The position numbers were made by a program, and so were the translations under genes. A DNA stretch of 64,000 nt from Deinococcus planocerae (lineage in GTDB: Bacteria; Deinococcota; Deinococci; Deinococcales; Deinococcaceae), in assembly GCF_002869765.1 (NCBI RefSeq), contig NZ_PNOR01000024.1:7469-71468 (forward strand). The letters run 5' to 3'. The notes under the pieces were generated by a model. It was not told the DNA's origin, did no database searches, and was given only the letters and a program-made list of their open reading frames with translations. Below, in pieces: positions 52,924 to 61,835 of the stretch (position 1 is its first letter; each line of letters begins with the position of its first letter).

Positions 52924-53451
52924 ATGTTCTCTCACGCCATCGGCTTCGACGACGCCCCCTTCCCCCGCGAGCACCGGGGAGATGTGCGGGTCTTCGGCAC
53001 CGTGTTCGCGCGACACACCCTGCACGGCGTGGTCAGCGGGCGGGTGCGGCGGGACGGTCGCAACAGCACGCCCGAACTCGCCCGGCTGGTGGAGGCGAGC
53101 GGGGCGGCGGAGCACCTGCACCTGATCCTCCTTCAGGGGGTGGCGCTGGCGGGCTTCAACGTGGTGGATGCTCCCACCCTGAGCCGGAGCACCGGGCTGC
53201 CCGTGCTGATCGTGGCGCGGCGGCCCCCGAACCTGGAACGCATCCGCACGGCTCTCCTGACCCGCGTGCCGGGCGGGGCGCGCAAATGGCGTCTGATCGA
53301 GGCGCTGGGCGAGGTGGAGCCCTGCCGGGGCGTCTTCGTGCAGCGGGTGGGGTTGACCCTCTCGCAAGCCGAGACCGCCCTTGCCACGCTGACGGTCACC
53401 GGTCGCGTTCCCGAACCGCTGCGCGCCGCCCACCTGATCGCCGGGGGGTGA
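52924..53451 (+). CDS. DUF99/UPF0215 family protein (endonuclease V-like)
   Basis: A 175-residue protein starting MFSHAIGFDDAPFPREHRGD. IGFDDAPF and later LILLQGVALAGFNVVD match the DUF99 family, whose fold is related to endonuclease V; FDDAPF carries the acidic motif. Activity on DNA has not been proved for this family to my knowledge. It follows the PLP-enzyme gene closely on the same strand. Confidence 0.85.
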   Translation: MFSHAIGFDDAPFPREHRGDVRVFGTVFARHTLHGVVSGRVRRDGRNSTPELARLVEASGAAEHLHLILLQGVALAGFNVVDAPTLSRSTGLPVLIVARRPPNLERIRTALLTRVPGGARKWRLIEALGEVEPCRGVFVQRVGLTLSQAETALATLTVTGRVPEPLRAAHLIAGG

Positions 53452-53484
53452 CACGGGGCAGCAGCCGGGGAGGGAGGGTGCAGT

Positions 53485-54588
53485 TCAGCGGGCCTTCGCC
53501 CGCTCCTCCAGCTCGCGCAGGTGCCGGATGCGCTGGGCCGTGCCGGGGTGGGTCTGGAGAAGGTCCTCGACGCGGCTGCCCGCCTCCACGTCGGTCTCGT
53601 CGGCGTTCCGGTCCTGCGTCTCCAGCCGGGCGAGGAGGTCGCGCAGCGGTTTGGTGGTGCCGTACTCGCGCAGCAGGAAGCGGGCCGCCACCTCGTCGGA
53701 CTCGGTTTCGGCGGCCCGTGAGTAGCCGCTTCGCAGCAGCGCGGCGGGCACGGCGGCGGCGAAGGTGCCCGCGCTGATCAGGTCGCCCGTCACCGCCACC
53801 GTGAGCAGGCTCAGCCCGAGGCCCTGGTACACCCCGGCGAGGCCGTGGCGGTGCGTCACGTGCCCGGCCTCGTGCGCGAGCACGCCCGCCAGCTCCCGGT
53901 CGTCGCGCGCGAGCCGCACGAGCTGGTCGGTCATGAAGACCGTGCCCCCCGGCAGCGCGAAGGCGTTCGCCCCCAGCTCGAAGGGCGCGTCCTGGGGTGC
54001 CCCATCCCGCAGCAGCAGGCGGTAAGGGTAGTCGCCCCCCACCCGGGCAGTCACCCGGCGAAACACCCGCTGGAGCTGGGCCTGCCGCGCCGCGCTCAGG
54101 CGGCTGGGACCCACGTAGCCCTGCCCCTCCAGCAGCTCGACGGTCTCGCGGTCGAAGGTGGCGAGCACCGTGTCCGGCGTGGCCGTGGCCGCCGTGCGGG
54201 CCAGCGCGGGCAGACCGAACGCCACGAAGCCCCACGCGAAGAGGACCATCAGGGCCACCGCCCCGAGCGCCGTGCCCCAGCGCGACTCCAATCTCCGCAC
54301 CCGCCCCAGTCCCCGGTTGCGGCCCAGCCGGGCCTCCAGGGCGCTTACCCCCGCGTCGTCCGCCGTCTCGAAGCGTGCGCCGCCCGGGAACTTGAGCACG
54401 CGGCGGATGCCGGGGATGGGCGGGTCGATGCCGAGTTGCGTGATCTCCCAGCGGGTCTCCAGCCCCCCCTCGGCGCGCAGCACGAGCGTGCCCCCGCTCA
54501 CCTCCAGCGTGGCGGCCCGGTCGCGGCTCGTGCGCCCGTCGAAGTACACGCCGGAGAGGGTGAGGGTGGGGGGGGCGGGATCGGTCAC
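53485..54588 (-). CDS. M48-family membrane metalloprotease
   Basis: A 367-residue protein. A cytoplasmic N-terminal domain (residues 1-100) with a PH-like beta pattern precedes one membrane helix (~107-129) and an M48 protease domain with AHEAGHVTHR (H239, E240, H243) and the third ligand in ETESDEVAARF (~297). It resembles M48 proteases of the BepA/HtpX group and may remove misfolded envelope proteins. GTG start, GAGGG upstream. It is 17 bases downstream of the DUF898 gene, and the two families are often neighbours, so they probably act together. Confidence 0.88.
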   Translation of the reverse strand: MTDPAPPTLTLSGVYFDGRTSRDRAATLEVSGGTLVLRAEGGLETRWEITQLGIDPPIPGIRRVLKFPGGARFETADDAGVSALEARLGRNRGLGRVRRLESRWGTALGAVALMVLFAWGFVAFGLPALARTAATATPDTVLATFDRETVELLEGQGYVGPSRLSAARQAQLQRVFRRVTARVGGDYPYRLLLRDGAPQDAPFELGANAFALPGGTVFMTDQLVRLARDDRELAGVLAHEAGHVTHRHGLAGVYQGLGLSLLTVAVTGDLISAGTFAAAVPAALLRSGYSRAAETESDEVAARFLLREYGTTKPLRDLLARLETQDRNADETDVEAGSRVEDLLQTHPGTAQRIRHLRELEERAKAR

Positions 54589-54604
54589 GGTGTCCCTCGC
54601 GGGC

Positions 54605-55777
54605 TCAGAAGCCCAGGTTGATGTCGAGCAGTTCGGTGGCCGCCTCGCCGAGCGCGTTCTCCTCGGGCGTGAAATCGGCGCAGAAGGCGTCGAGGCTCTG
54701 GATCGCCCGCACCTGCACCCCCGACATCACGTAGCGGGTGCGGCGGACGGCGGCCCAGGGCGTGGCGAGCCCCAGGGTGAGCACCTGCGCGACCGTGTTC
54801 GACACCCCGATCCACACCAGCCGCCACGGGCTGAAGGTGGCCTGCGTCCGGACCACGCCCCCGACCTCCACCCGGTTGAGGACGTACCGGAGGGTGGCGG
54901 CGCGGACGTACTGCCACGCGACCCCGTAGAGGGCCAGCAGCCCCGCGTAGAGGATAACGATGCCCGCGATGATGCCCGGTCCAGGCAGGCCTCCAACCAC
55001 GTCGAAGTCGCCCAGAATCCCCAGGCCGACCAGCAGCGCGATCACCGGCACGGCGAGCAGCAGCCCGCCCCCGATGGCGACCGCCAGCCCCGTCAGCCCG
55101 ATCACGTAGAAGTCGCCCACGTCCCCCCGGAAGGTCGCCCGCGCGCTGCCGTACGCCGCGTTTTCCACCTGATAGCGCCGCTGCATGAACCACGCCCACG
55201 GCAGGGCCAGCCCGCCCGAGAGCACCGCCGCGACGTTCGCCAGCCCGTAGGCCGTGTACGCGCCCCCCGCCCGCCCGTGGTGCCGGAAGCGCAGCCCCCG
55301 GTGCGTGGTGCTCACCGCGAGGAAGCGCAGCGACTTCATCACCAGCCACGGGTACAGCGCGACGAAGAGCACGCCGATCACCCCGGCGACGATCTCCCAA
55401 CCCTGGAATTGCAGGTTGGTGGCGAGGGTGTAGGTCAGGAAAAAGGCCCCCACGATCAGGTAGCCGCGCAGCAGGGCGAGGGGGCTGGCCGTGTACTCGA
55501 AGTTCTGCCCGTCCAGCCAGGTGTGCCCGTAAAAATACTGCCGCTGCCGCACCCGCGCCCAGGGGAGGTACAGCCCCAGCGTCACGACGGTCAGCGCCAG
55601 GTTCACGATCCAGATGCGGAAATACTCGCCCGATTGCCCGGTAAAGCTCAGCGGGTGGGTCGCCGCCGTAGGGGCGGTGGGCAGGTGCGCGACCTCGGCC
55701 ACCACCCGCGGCACCTCCCGGGTGGGGGGACCGGGCGGGACGGGGGAGGAAGAGGTCAGGTCGGGCCGCTCGGTCAT
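54605..55777 (-). CDS. DUF898 (YjgN-like) membrane protein
   Basis: A 390-residue protein with six to eight membrane helices after a 40-residue cytoplasmic Pro-rich start. Two DUF898 signatures are visible: LTLGLYLPWARVRQRQYFYG and, in the second half, LTLGLATPWAAVRRTRYVMS, showing an internal duplication. Function unknown. It is encoded immediately before an M48 protease. ATG follows TAGGAT by 6 bases. Confidence 0.85.
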   Translation of the reverse strand: MTERPDLTSSSPVPPGPPTREVPRVVAEVAHLPTAPTAATHPLSFTGQSGEYFRIWIVNLALTVVTLGLYLPWARVRQRQYFYGHTWLDGQNFEYTASPLALLRGYLIVGAFFLTYTLATNLQFQGWEIVAGVIGVLFVALYPWLVMKSLRFLAVSTTHRGLRFRHHGRAGGAYTAYGLANVAAVLSGGLALPWAWFMQRRYQVENAAYGSARATFRGDVGDFYVIGLTGLAVAIGGGLLLAVPVIALLVGLGILGDFDVVGGLPGPGIIAGIVILYAGLLALYGVAWQYVRAATLRYVLNRVEVGGVVRTQATFSPWRLVWIGVSNTVAQVLTLGLATPWAAVRRTRYVMSGVQVRAIQSLDAFCADFTPEENALGEAATELLDINLGF

Positions 55778-55783
55778 GAACGC

Positions 55784-55789
55784 ATCCTA
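55784..55789 (-). promoter_or_regulatory. -10 box TAGGAT of leaderless DUF898 gene
   Basis: Minus-strand TAGGAT, 6 bases before the ATG at 55777. Confidence 0.6.
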
Positions 55790-55954
55790 AAGCCGGGGCC
55801 GAGCGGGCGGACCGCATCTGCCGCCACACGTCGGGTGGTGGGGGAGGGGGGTGGTCCCCGCCGGGTCGGCCCCGGTCCCGTGATCAGGGGGCCTCTCCCC
55901 AAACGAAAGGGGCGAACGCGGCGCGGCGCTCACCCCCTGGAAATTGGCCTGGAA

Positions 55955-56230
55955 TTACCAGCGGCTGCCGCCACCCCGGTTGCCGCCGCCCATGTTGCTG
56001 CCCCCCATCGGGGCGGGCGCGGCGTTCGTCACGACGACGTTCTTGGCCTGCGGGCCCTTGTTGCCCTGGCCCGCCTCGACCTCGAATTCCACCTCGTCGC
56101 CCTCGTTCAGCTTGCGGAATCCGCCGCTCTGGATGGCGCTGTAGTGCACGAACACGTCCGGGTTGCCGGGATGCTCGATAAACCCGTACCCTTTTTCGAC
56201 GTTGAACCACTTCACTCGACCTTGAGCCAT
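55955..56230 (-). CDS. Cold-shock protein with Gly-rich tail
   Basis: A 91-residue protein starting [23 protein letters not shown]1 is KGYGFI (13-18) and RNP2 VFVHY (26-30); the OB-fold ends near residue 66. The last ~20 residues ([16 protein letters not shown]) form a Gly/Arg tail, longer than in CspA. It binds single-stranded RNA and DNA. AAGGAG lies 6 bases before the ATG and the gene has a leader of about 100 bases, so it is not leaderless, consistent with cold-shock mRNA control. TATCGTGCGATA (56321-56332) is a palindrome in its promoter region. Confidence 0.93.
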   Translation of the reverse strand: MAQGRVKWFNVEKGYGFIEHPGNPDVFVHYSAIQSGGFRKLNEGDEVEFEVEAGQGNKGPQAKNVVVTNAAPAPMGGSNMGGGNRGGGSRW

Positions 56231-56384
56231 AACTCTCCTTGCATCTCACACGTCGCGGACCCGGCAACCCGCCCTCTGAGCCGGTACCTCTGGATGGGGT
56301 CGGACTGGAGACAAGTGGAGTATCGCACGATAGATGCCTCCACGTGAACAGGTCTGCCTGGTGATGATGGTGGGGGGGGTCACG

Positions 56385-56390
56385 TATACT
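56385..56390 (+). promoter_or_regulatory. -10 box TATACT of leaderless Nudix gene
   Basis: TATACT ends 6 bases before the ATG at 56397. Confidence 0.6.
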
Positions 56391-56396
56391 CCGCCC

Positions 56397-56822
56397 ATGC
56401 CTTCACGGTCCTCCCCGTCCGGCGCCACCCCTGGCGCGGGCGGCATCGTGCTGGATACAGGGGGCCGGGTGCTCCTCGTGCGCTACCGCAGCGGCGCCTG
56501 GGCCTTTCCCAAAGGTCACGTCGAGCCGGGCGAGACGCTCGCGCAGACCGCCGTGCGCGAGGTGCGCGAGGAGACCGGCGTCACGGCGAGCCCCCTGGGT
56601 CCCCTCCCCGAGACGCGGTACACGAACGACCGGGGCGAGGCGCGGGTGATCCACTGGTTCGCCATGCGCGCGGCCCAGGGCACCCCGCCTACCCTGGAGG
56701 CCACCTTCACGGAAGGGGGGTTTTTCCCCCCGGACGAGGCGGCGGCCCGGCTGACCTACCCCGAAGACCGCGAGCTTTTGCGCGCCGCCCTGGCGTCCGT
56801 TCCCCCGGTGGGACGGACGTAA
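56397..56822 (+). CDS. Nudix hydrolase
   Basis: A 141-residue protein with an intact Nudix box: GHVEPGETLAQTAVREVREE then TGV (residues 40-62). RSGAWAFPKG just before it is typical of diadenosine polyphosphate or (p)ppGpp-type Nudix enzymes. Deinococcus genomes carry an expanded Nudix set. ATG follows TATACT by 6 bases. It is followed 28 bases later by the carbonic-anhydrase-like gene. Confidence 0.92.
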   Translation: MPSRSSPSGATPGAGGIVLDTGGRVLLVRYRSGAWAFPKGHVEPGETLAQTAVREVREETGVTASPLGPLPETRYTNDRGEARVIHWFAMRAAQGTPPTLEATFTEGGFFPPDEAAARLTYPEDRELLRAALASVPPVGRT

Positions 56823-56850
56823 CCCCCCACGATCCCTTCCCGGAGGCCCC

Positions 56851-57390
56851 ATGCCGCTCTACGCCCTCGACGGCGCCGTCCCCCAGCTTCACCCCACCGC
56901 GTTCCTCGCTCCCAGCGCCGACCTGATCGGCACCGTGACGGTGGGGGAGGAGGCCAGCGTGTGGTTCGGTGCCGTGGCCCGGGGCGACATCGAACCCATC
57001 GTGATCGGCCCGCGCTGCAACGTGCAGGACGGGGCCGTGCTCCACACCGACGCGGGCTACCCCTGCGTGCTCGACTCGGACGTGACGGTCGGCCACCGCG
57101 CGGTCGTTCACGGGGCCCGCTGCGCGCCGGGCAGCCTGGTGGGCATGGGCGCGGTGATGCTCAACGGCTCCAGCCTCGGGGCGGGGGCCGTGCTCGCGGC
57201 GGGGGCGCTCCTGCGCGAGGGTGAGCACGTCCCGGGCGGGATGCTCGCCGTGGGGGTGCCCGCCCGGGTGGTCCGCCCGGTGGAGGCGACGGAAAACGCC
57301 GCGCGGTACGTGCACAACGGCGCCCGGTACCGGCAGGGCCTCGCTCCGGTGCCTGTGGACGGGGACGGGGCCGTGGAGGTCGCACGGTGA
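56851..57390 (+). CDS. Gamma-class carbonic anhydrase-like protein
   Basis: A 179-residue left-handed beta-helix protein. Its hexapeptide-repeat strands include IGTVTVGEEASVWFG and VLDSDVTVGHRAVVHG. Three zinc ligands are in place with the family spacing: H65 (AVLHTDAG), H82 and H87. It may hydrate CO2, but many members of this YrdA/CaiE group show little activity. CGGAGG lies 5 bases before the ATG. Its stop overlaps the GTG of the next gene. Confidence 0.9.
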   Translation: MPLYALDGAVPQLHPTAFLAPSADLIGTVTVGEEASVWFGAVARGDIEPIVIGPRCNVQDGAVLHTDAGYPCVLDSDVTVGHRAVVHGARCAPGSLVGMGAVMLNGSSLGAGAVLAAGALLREGEHVPGGMLAVGVPARVVRPVEATENAARYVHNGARYRQGLAPVPVDGDGAVEVAR

Positions 57391-58268
57391 CCCCGCCCGA
57401 GGAACCCCGTCAGCCCGACCGCCAGGGCCGCCGCCGTCAGGTCCACCTGCCTTCCTCCCTGCCCCCGGGTGAGCCCGCCGAGGACCCGTCCGAGGAACTG
57501 GACGAACTCGTCCCCGAACTCCGCCCCATGTTCCCGGGCGCCGAGCCCTTCCTGGCCCGCTTCCTGCCCCAGGTGCCCCCGACGCACCTGGGCCTGAGCA
57601 ACCGCTTTTGCGACCTGCACGCCTTCCTCAAGGCCCTGCACGACGGGGCGTGGTGCGGGTACCTGCACGCCTCCCTCGGGGAGCAGAACGCCTACGTCCT
57701 GCTCTTCGAGGGCCGGACGGTGACCGCCGCCGCCTCGGGGGCCACGGGCGAGCAGGCCCTCGGCGACCTGCTGCACCTCTACGAGCAGGGGGCCGCCCTG
57801 AGCGCCTACGCCCTGGCGCCCACTCTCGCGCACGTCCTGAGCGGCGTGGGCTCGCGGGCCTGGAAGTTCAACCTCACGGAAGACTTCACGGGCCTGCACG
57901 CCCGGCCCACGGGCGCGATCTTCTACGCCCGCGGTCAGATCGTCGCCACCATGCCCGCCACCCTGCCCTACGAGGGGGCCTTTCCCGCGCCGCTGCGCCC
58001 ACAGACCCTGATCCTGCCGCGCAGCCTCGCCGGGTGGGCGCACCGCCAGTACGACCTCACCCTGCGGGGGAGGGACGCCGTGAACCCCATCACCGACGTG
58101 TACCTCACCTTCCGCGCACGGCACGGCACGGCGGGGCTCGCCCTCCCGCGGGCGCCGCGTGAGGGCCTCTCGCCCGCCGAACACGCCCTGCGCGCCGACG
58201 CCGCGCTGCACGATCTGGAGCCCCTGATTCAGGAGTTCGTGAAGACGGGGTACATCCAGGCGGGGTAG
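57387..58268 (+). CDS. Unrecognised soluble protein, 293 aa
   Basis: It starts with a ~55-residue acidic, Pro-rich segment (LPSSLPPGEPAEDPSEELDE) followed by a mixed alpha/beta domain with FCDLHAFLKALHDGAWCGYL and GEQNAYVLLFEGRTVTAAAS. No family is recognised; the pattern resembles a roadblock/DUF4388-type regulatory fold only in general feel. GTG start overlapping the previous stop (GTGA) makes coupling with the carbonic-anhydrase-like gene likely. It is convergent with ispH, with a strong hairpin between. Confidence 0.75.
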   Translation: MTPPEEPRQPDRQGRRRQVHLPSSLPPGEPAEDPSEELDELVPELRPMFPGAEPFLARFLPQVPPTHLGLSNRFCDLHAFLKALHDGAWCGYLHASLGEQNAYVLLFEGRTVTAAASGATGEQALGDLLHLYEQGAALSAYALAPTLAHVLSGVGSRAWKFNLTEDFTGLHARPTGAIFYARGQIVATMPATLPYEGAFPAPLRPQTLILPRSLAGWAHRQYDLTLRGRDAVNPITDVYLTFRARHGTAGLALPRAPREGLSPAEHALRADAALHDLEPLIQEFVKTGYIQAG

Positions 58269-58274
58269 GGGGAG

Positions 58275-58371
58275 GCGGGGAGCTTGTCGCCCGTGGCCTG
58301 TCGCTTGTAGGGAGAAAGGAGGTCGGAGACGTAGATCCTGTCTCCGACCTGTCTTTTCCACAAGCCACCCG
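58275..58371. repeat. Word-repeat and palindromic element between convergent genes
   Basis: CTTGTCGCCCGTGGCCTGTCGCTTGT words lead into a long inverted repeat whose outer arms are GCTTGT (58301-58308) and ACAAGC near 58364. The architecture is like the 26815 element: words on the flank, palindrome in the centre. Confidence 0.5.
58321..58357. terminator. Strong hairpin terminator between convergent genes
   Basis: GGTCGGAGAC/GTCTCCGACC, a perfect 10-bp stem with a 9-base loop, followed by TGTCTTTT. On the other strand a weaker T-rich run (TCCTTTCTCCC) follows, so it may serve ispH too. Confidence 0.75.
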
Positions 58372-58374
58372 TTC

Positions 58375-59370
58375 TCACCGCAACGTGCGCGGCAGCTCCT
58401 GCGTCGGCAGAATCTTCTTCGGCTCGCGGAACTCGATGTTCTCCCACTCGCCCTCCTCAATCACCACGAGGTCCGGGTTGAGGCGGCGGAAGTGCGCGAC
58501 CACGTTCTGCACGAGGTCGTCCGGGGTGCTCGCCGCGCTCGTGATGCCGAGGGCCTTCACGCCCGTCAGGTCCACCCCCGCGAGGTCGGCCTCCGTCTCC
58601 AGCCGCTCGGCCCGTCCGCAGGTCTCGCGGGCGAGTTCCAGCAGCCGCATCCCGTTGCTGGAGTGCGTGCTCGTCAGCACGAGGAAGGCGTCCACCTGCG
58701 GCGCGATGGCCTTCACCGCGTCCTGGCGGTTCTTCGTCGCGTAACACAGGTCCTCGCTGGGCGGCACGACCAACGCCGGGAAACGGGCCTTGAGGATGTC
58801 CACGGTCCGCCGCGTGTCGTCCACGCTGAGGGTGGTCTGGGTCAGAACCACCACGCGCTCGGGATCAGGGATCTCGACGGTATAGGGGTCGTGCAGCCCC
58901 TCGCCCTTCTTGCCCAGGACGCCGACGATGATGGTGTGCTCGGGCGCCTCGCCGCGCGTGCCGATGACCTCCTGGTGGCGGGCGCTGTCGCCGATCAGGA
59001 GGATGGTGTAGCCCTCGCGGGCGTACTTCTTGGCCTCCGTGTGGACCTTGGTGACGAGGGGGCAAGTCGCGTCGATGGTGGCGAGGCCGAGTGTGCGCGC
59101 CCGCTCGCGCACCGCCGGGCTGATGCCGTGGGCGCTGAAGACGACCGTCTCGCTCCCGGCGGGCAGCGCCGAGATGTCGTCCAGGCTCTCGACGAAGTGC
59201 ACGTTGTGCCCCTGCTCCAGCCGCGCGACGACCGTGTGGTTGTGGACGATGGAGTGGTAGACGGTGACGGGTTTGTCCTCCGTCCGGGCGGCCTTCTCGA
59301 CCGCCCCAATCGCCATGACCACCCCGGCGCAAAAACCGCGCGGCTTGGCGAGATGGATGCGTTCAACCAT
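58375..59370 (-). CDS. ispH: 4-hydroxy-3-methylbut-2-enyl diphosphate reductase
   Basis: A 331-residue protein starting [17 protein letters not shown]. The three cluster cysteines are visible: RGFCAGV (C14), DATCPLVTK and [17 protein letters not shown] and the TSTHSSNG substrate motif are present. It makes IPP and DMAPP in the last MEP-pathway step using a [4Fe-4S] cluster. The ATG at 59370 is chosen over one at 59394 because TAAAAT (-10) overlaps the earlier one; a mini-ORF begins in between. Confidence 0.95.
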   Translation of the reverse strand: MVERIHLAKPRGFCAGVVMAIGAVEKAARTEDKPVTVYHSIVHNHTVVARLEQGHNVHFVESLDDISALPAGSETVVFSAHGISPAVRERARTLGLATIDATCPLVTKVHTEAKKYAREGYTILLIGDSARHQEVIGTRGEAPEHTIIVGVLGKKGEGLHDPYTVEIPDPERVVVLTQTTLSVDDTRRTVDILKARFPALVVPPSEDLCYATKNRQDAVKAIAPQVDAFLVLTSTHSSNGMRLLELARETCGRAERLETEADLAGVDLTGVKALGITSAASTPDDLVQNVVAHFRRLNPDLVVIEEGEWENIEFREPKKILPTQELPRTLR

Positions 59371-59386
59371 GAAAGGCCCCCGACAT
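59363..59386 (-). CDS. Leaderless mini-ORF (7 aa) overlapping the ispH start
   Basis: ATG at 59386, 6 bases after TAAAAT, encodes MSGAFHG and stops 5 bases inside ispH in another frame. As in three other places, the first AUG of the predicted transcript belongs to a tiny ORF rather than the main gene. Confidence 0.4.
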   Translation of the reverse strand: MSGAFHG

Positions 59387-59392
59387 GGGCTC

Positions 59393-59398
59393 ATTTTA
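59393..59398 (-). promoter_or_regulatory. -10 box TAAAAT upstream of ispH
   Basis: Minus-strand TAAAAT, 6 bases before the mini-ORF ATG and 22 before ispH. Confidence 0.55.
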
Positions 59399-59488
59399 CG
59401 GGTAGGGGCGGTGCGCGAAGTCCCGCGAAAGCTCTATTCCAGGGGAAGCGCAAAGTGTTGTTCCGGAAGTGCTCGGCGCGGTCAACCC

Positions 59489-59640
59489 CTCAGTCAGCTT
59501 CGCTGACAGCTCCCCTCAAGGGGAGCCAGGGACGGGCGTTGCCTTTCAGAGCAGCGCGTCGTTTGCCTCCCTTTAAGGGGAGGTGGCCCGAAGGGCCGGA
59601 CTCGCAGAGCTGCGCAGCAGAGGGGTCAGACCAGGCTGGG
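59489..59640. repeat. Palindrome-rich dispersed repeat copy
   Basis: CAGCTTCGCTG, CTCCCCTCAAGGGGAG, CCTCCCTTTAAGGGGAGG, GGCCCGAAGGGCC and GACTCGCAGAGCTGC lie in series. The last word also occurs at ~38530. The element fills the gap between ispH and the DinB gene; no gene is present in it. Confidence 0.65.
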
Positions 59641-59662
59641 CGACCTTCGCGGTACTCCTGGT

Positions 59663-60191
59663 TTATCCTGCCTGCCCCGCCAGCGCTTTGCGCAGAATCC
59701 GAATCTGCCCCCGGTGGCTCACCTCGTCCTCCATGACGTGAAACCAGGCCCAGTGGTGGTTGGGGTAGTCGAAGCCGGGCACCCCGAGGCGCGAGGCCAG
59801 CCAAGCGTCGTCGCGGCGCGCGAGTTCGGCGAGGGTGCCCTCGCGGGCGGCCTCCAACTCGCTCAGGTAATGCTCCAGCGGGAAGCCCTGCACCCGCTCG
59901 CCCTCCTGCCCGAAGCTGATTGCCCCGCCGTAGAGGACCATCTCCCCCTCGTCGAGGTCCCGGTTCTCGAAGCTCAGCCGCTGGTACATTCGGTCCACCG
60001 CCGCGATGTGGGCGAGCAGCATCCCGATGGAGTTGGAAAAGCCCGGCGGGATGGCGTCCAGTTCCTCCACGTTCAGGCCCGTCACCGCTTGCAAGGTGGT
60101 GAGGCGGGCATAGTGCAGCATGGCGACGAGAACGCCGATGTTCGGGGTGTAGCCGGGCGGGGGCTCGATCACGCAGGCTCTTTGCCAGTCC

Positions 60192-60208
<17 letters not shown>
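59663..60208 (-). CDS. DinB/YfiT-like four-helix metalloprotein
   Basis: A 181-residue four-helix-bundle protein. Candidate metal ligands are H67 (LLAHIAAVD), H165 (DEVSHRGQI) and H157 or D161. The family includes damage-inducible proteins and thiol transferases for mycothiol or bacillithiol; Deinococcus makes bacillithiol, so a thiol-S-transferase role is possible but unproven. ATG follows TACAGT by 5 bases. Its first 17 bases overlap the end of the PLD-like gene upstream. Confidence 0.87.
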
Positions 60209-61754
<1,546 letters not shown>

Positions 61755-61835
61755 CTCTCCGGCAGGATAGGGTCCGTCTCCGAGAGCCGAGGGTAAGTTT
61801 GCTGACGGGCCCTTGGGACAGGAGGGGGACCTGCC

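Noticed and set aside
54158..56347. 729-codon open frame across the M48 and DUF898 genes
   Set aside because: It is antisense to two recognisable genes and has no domain.
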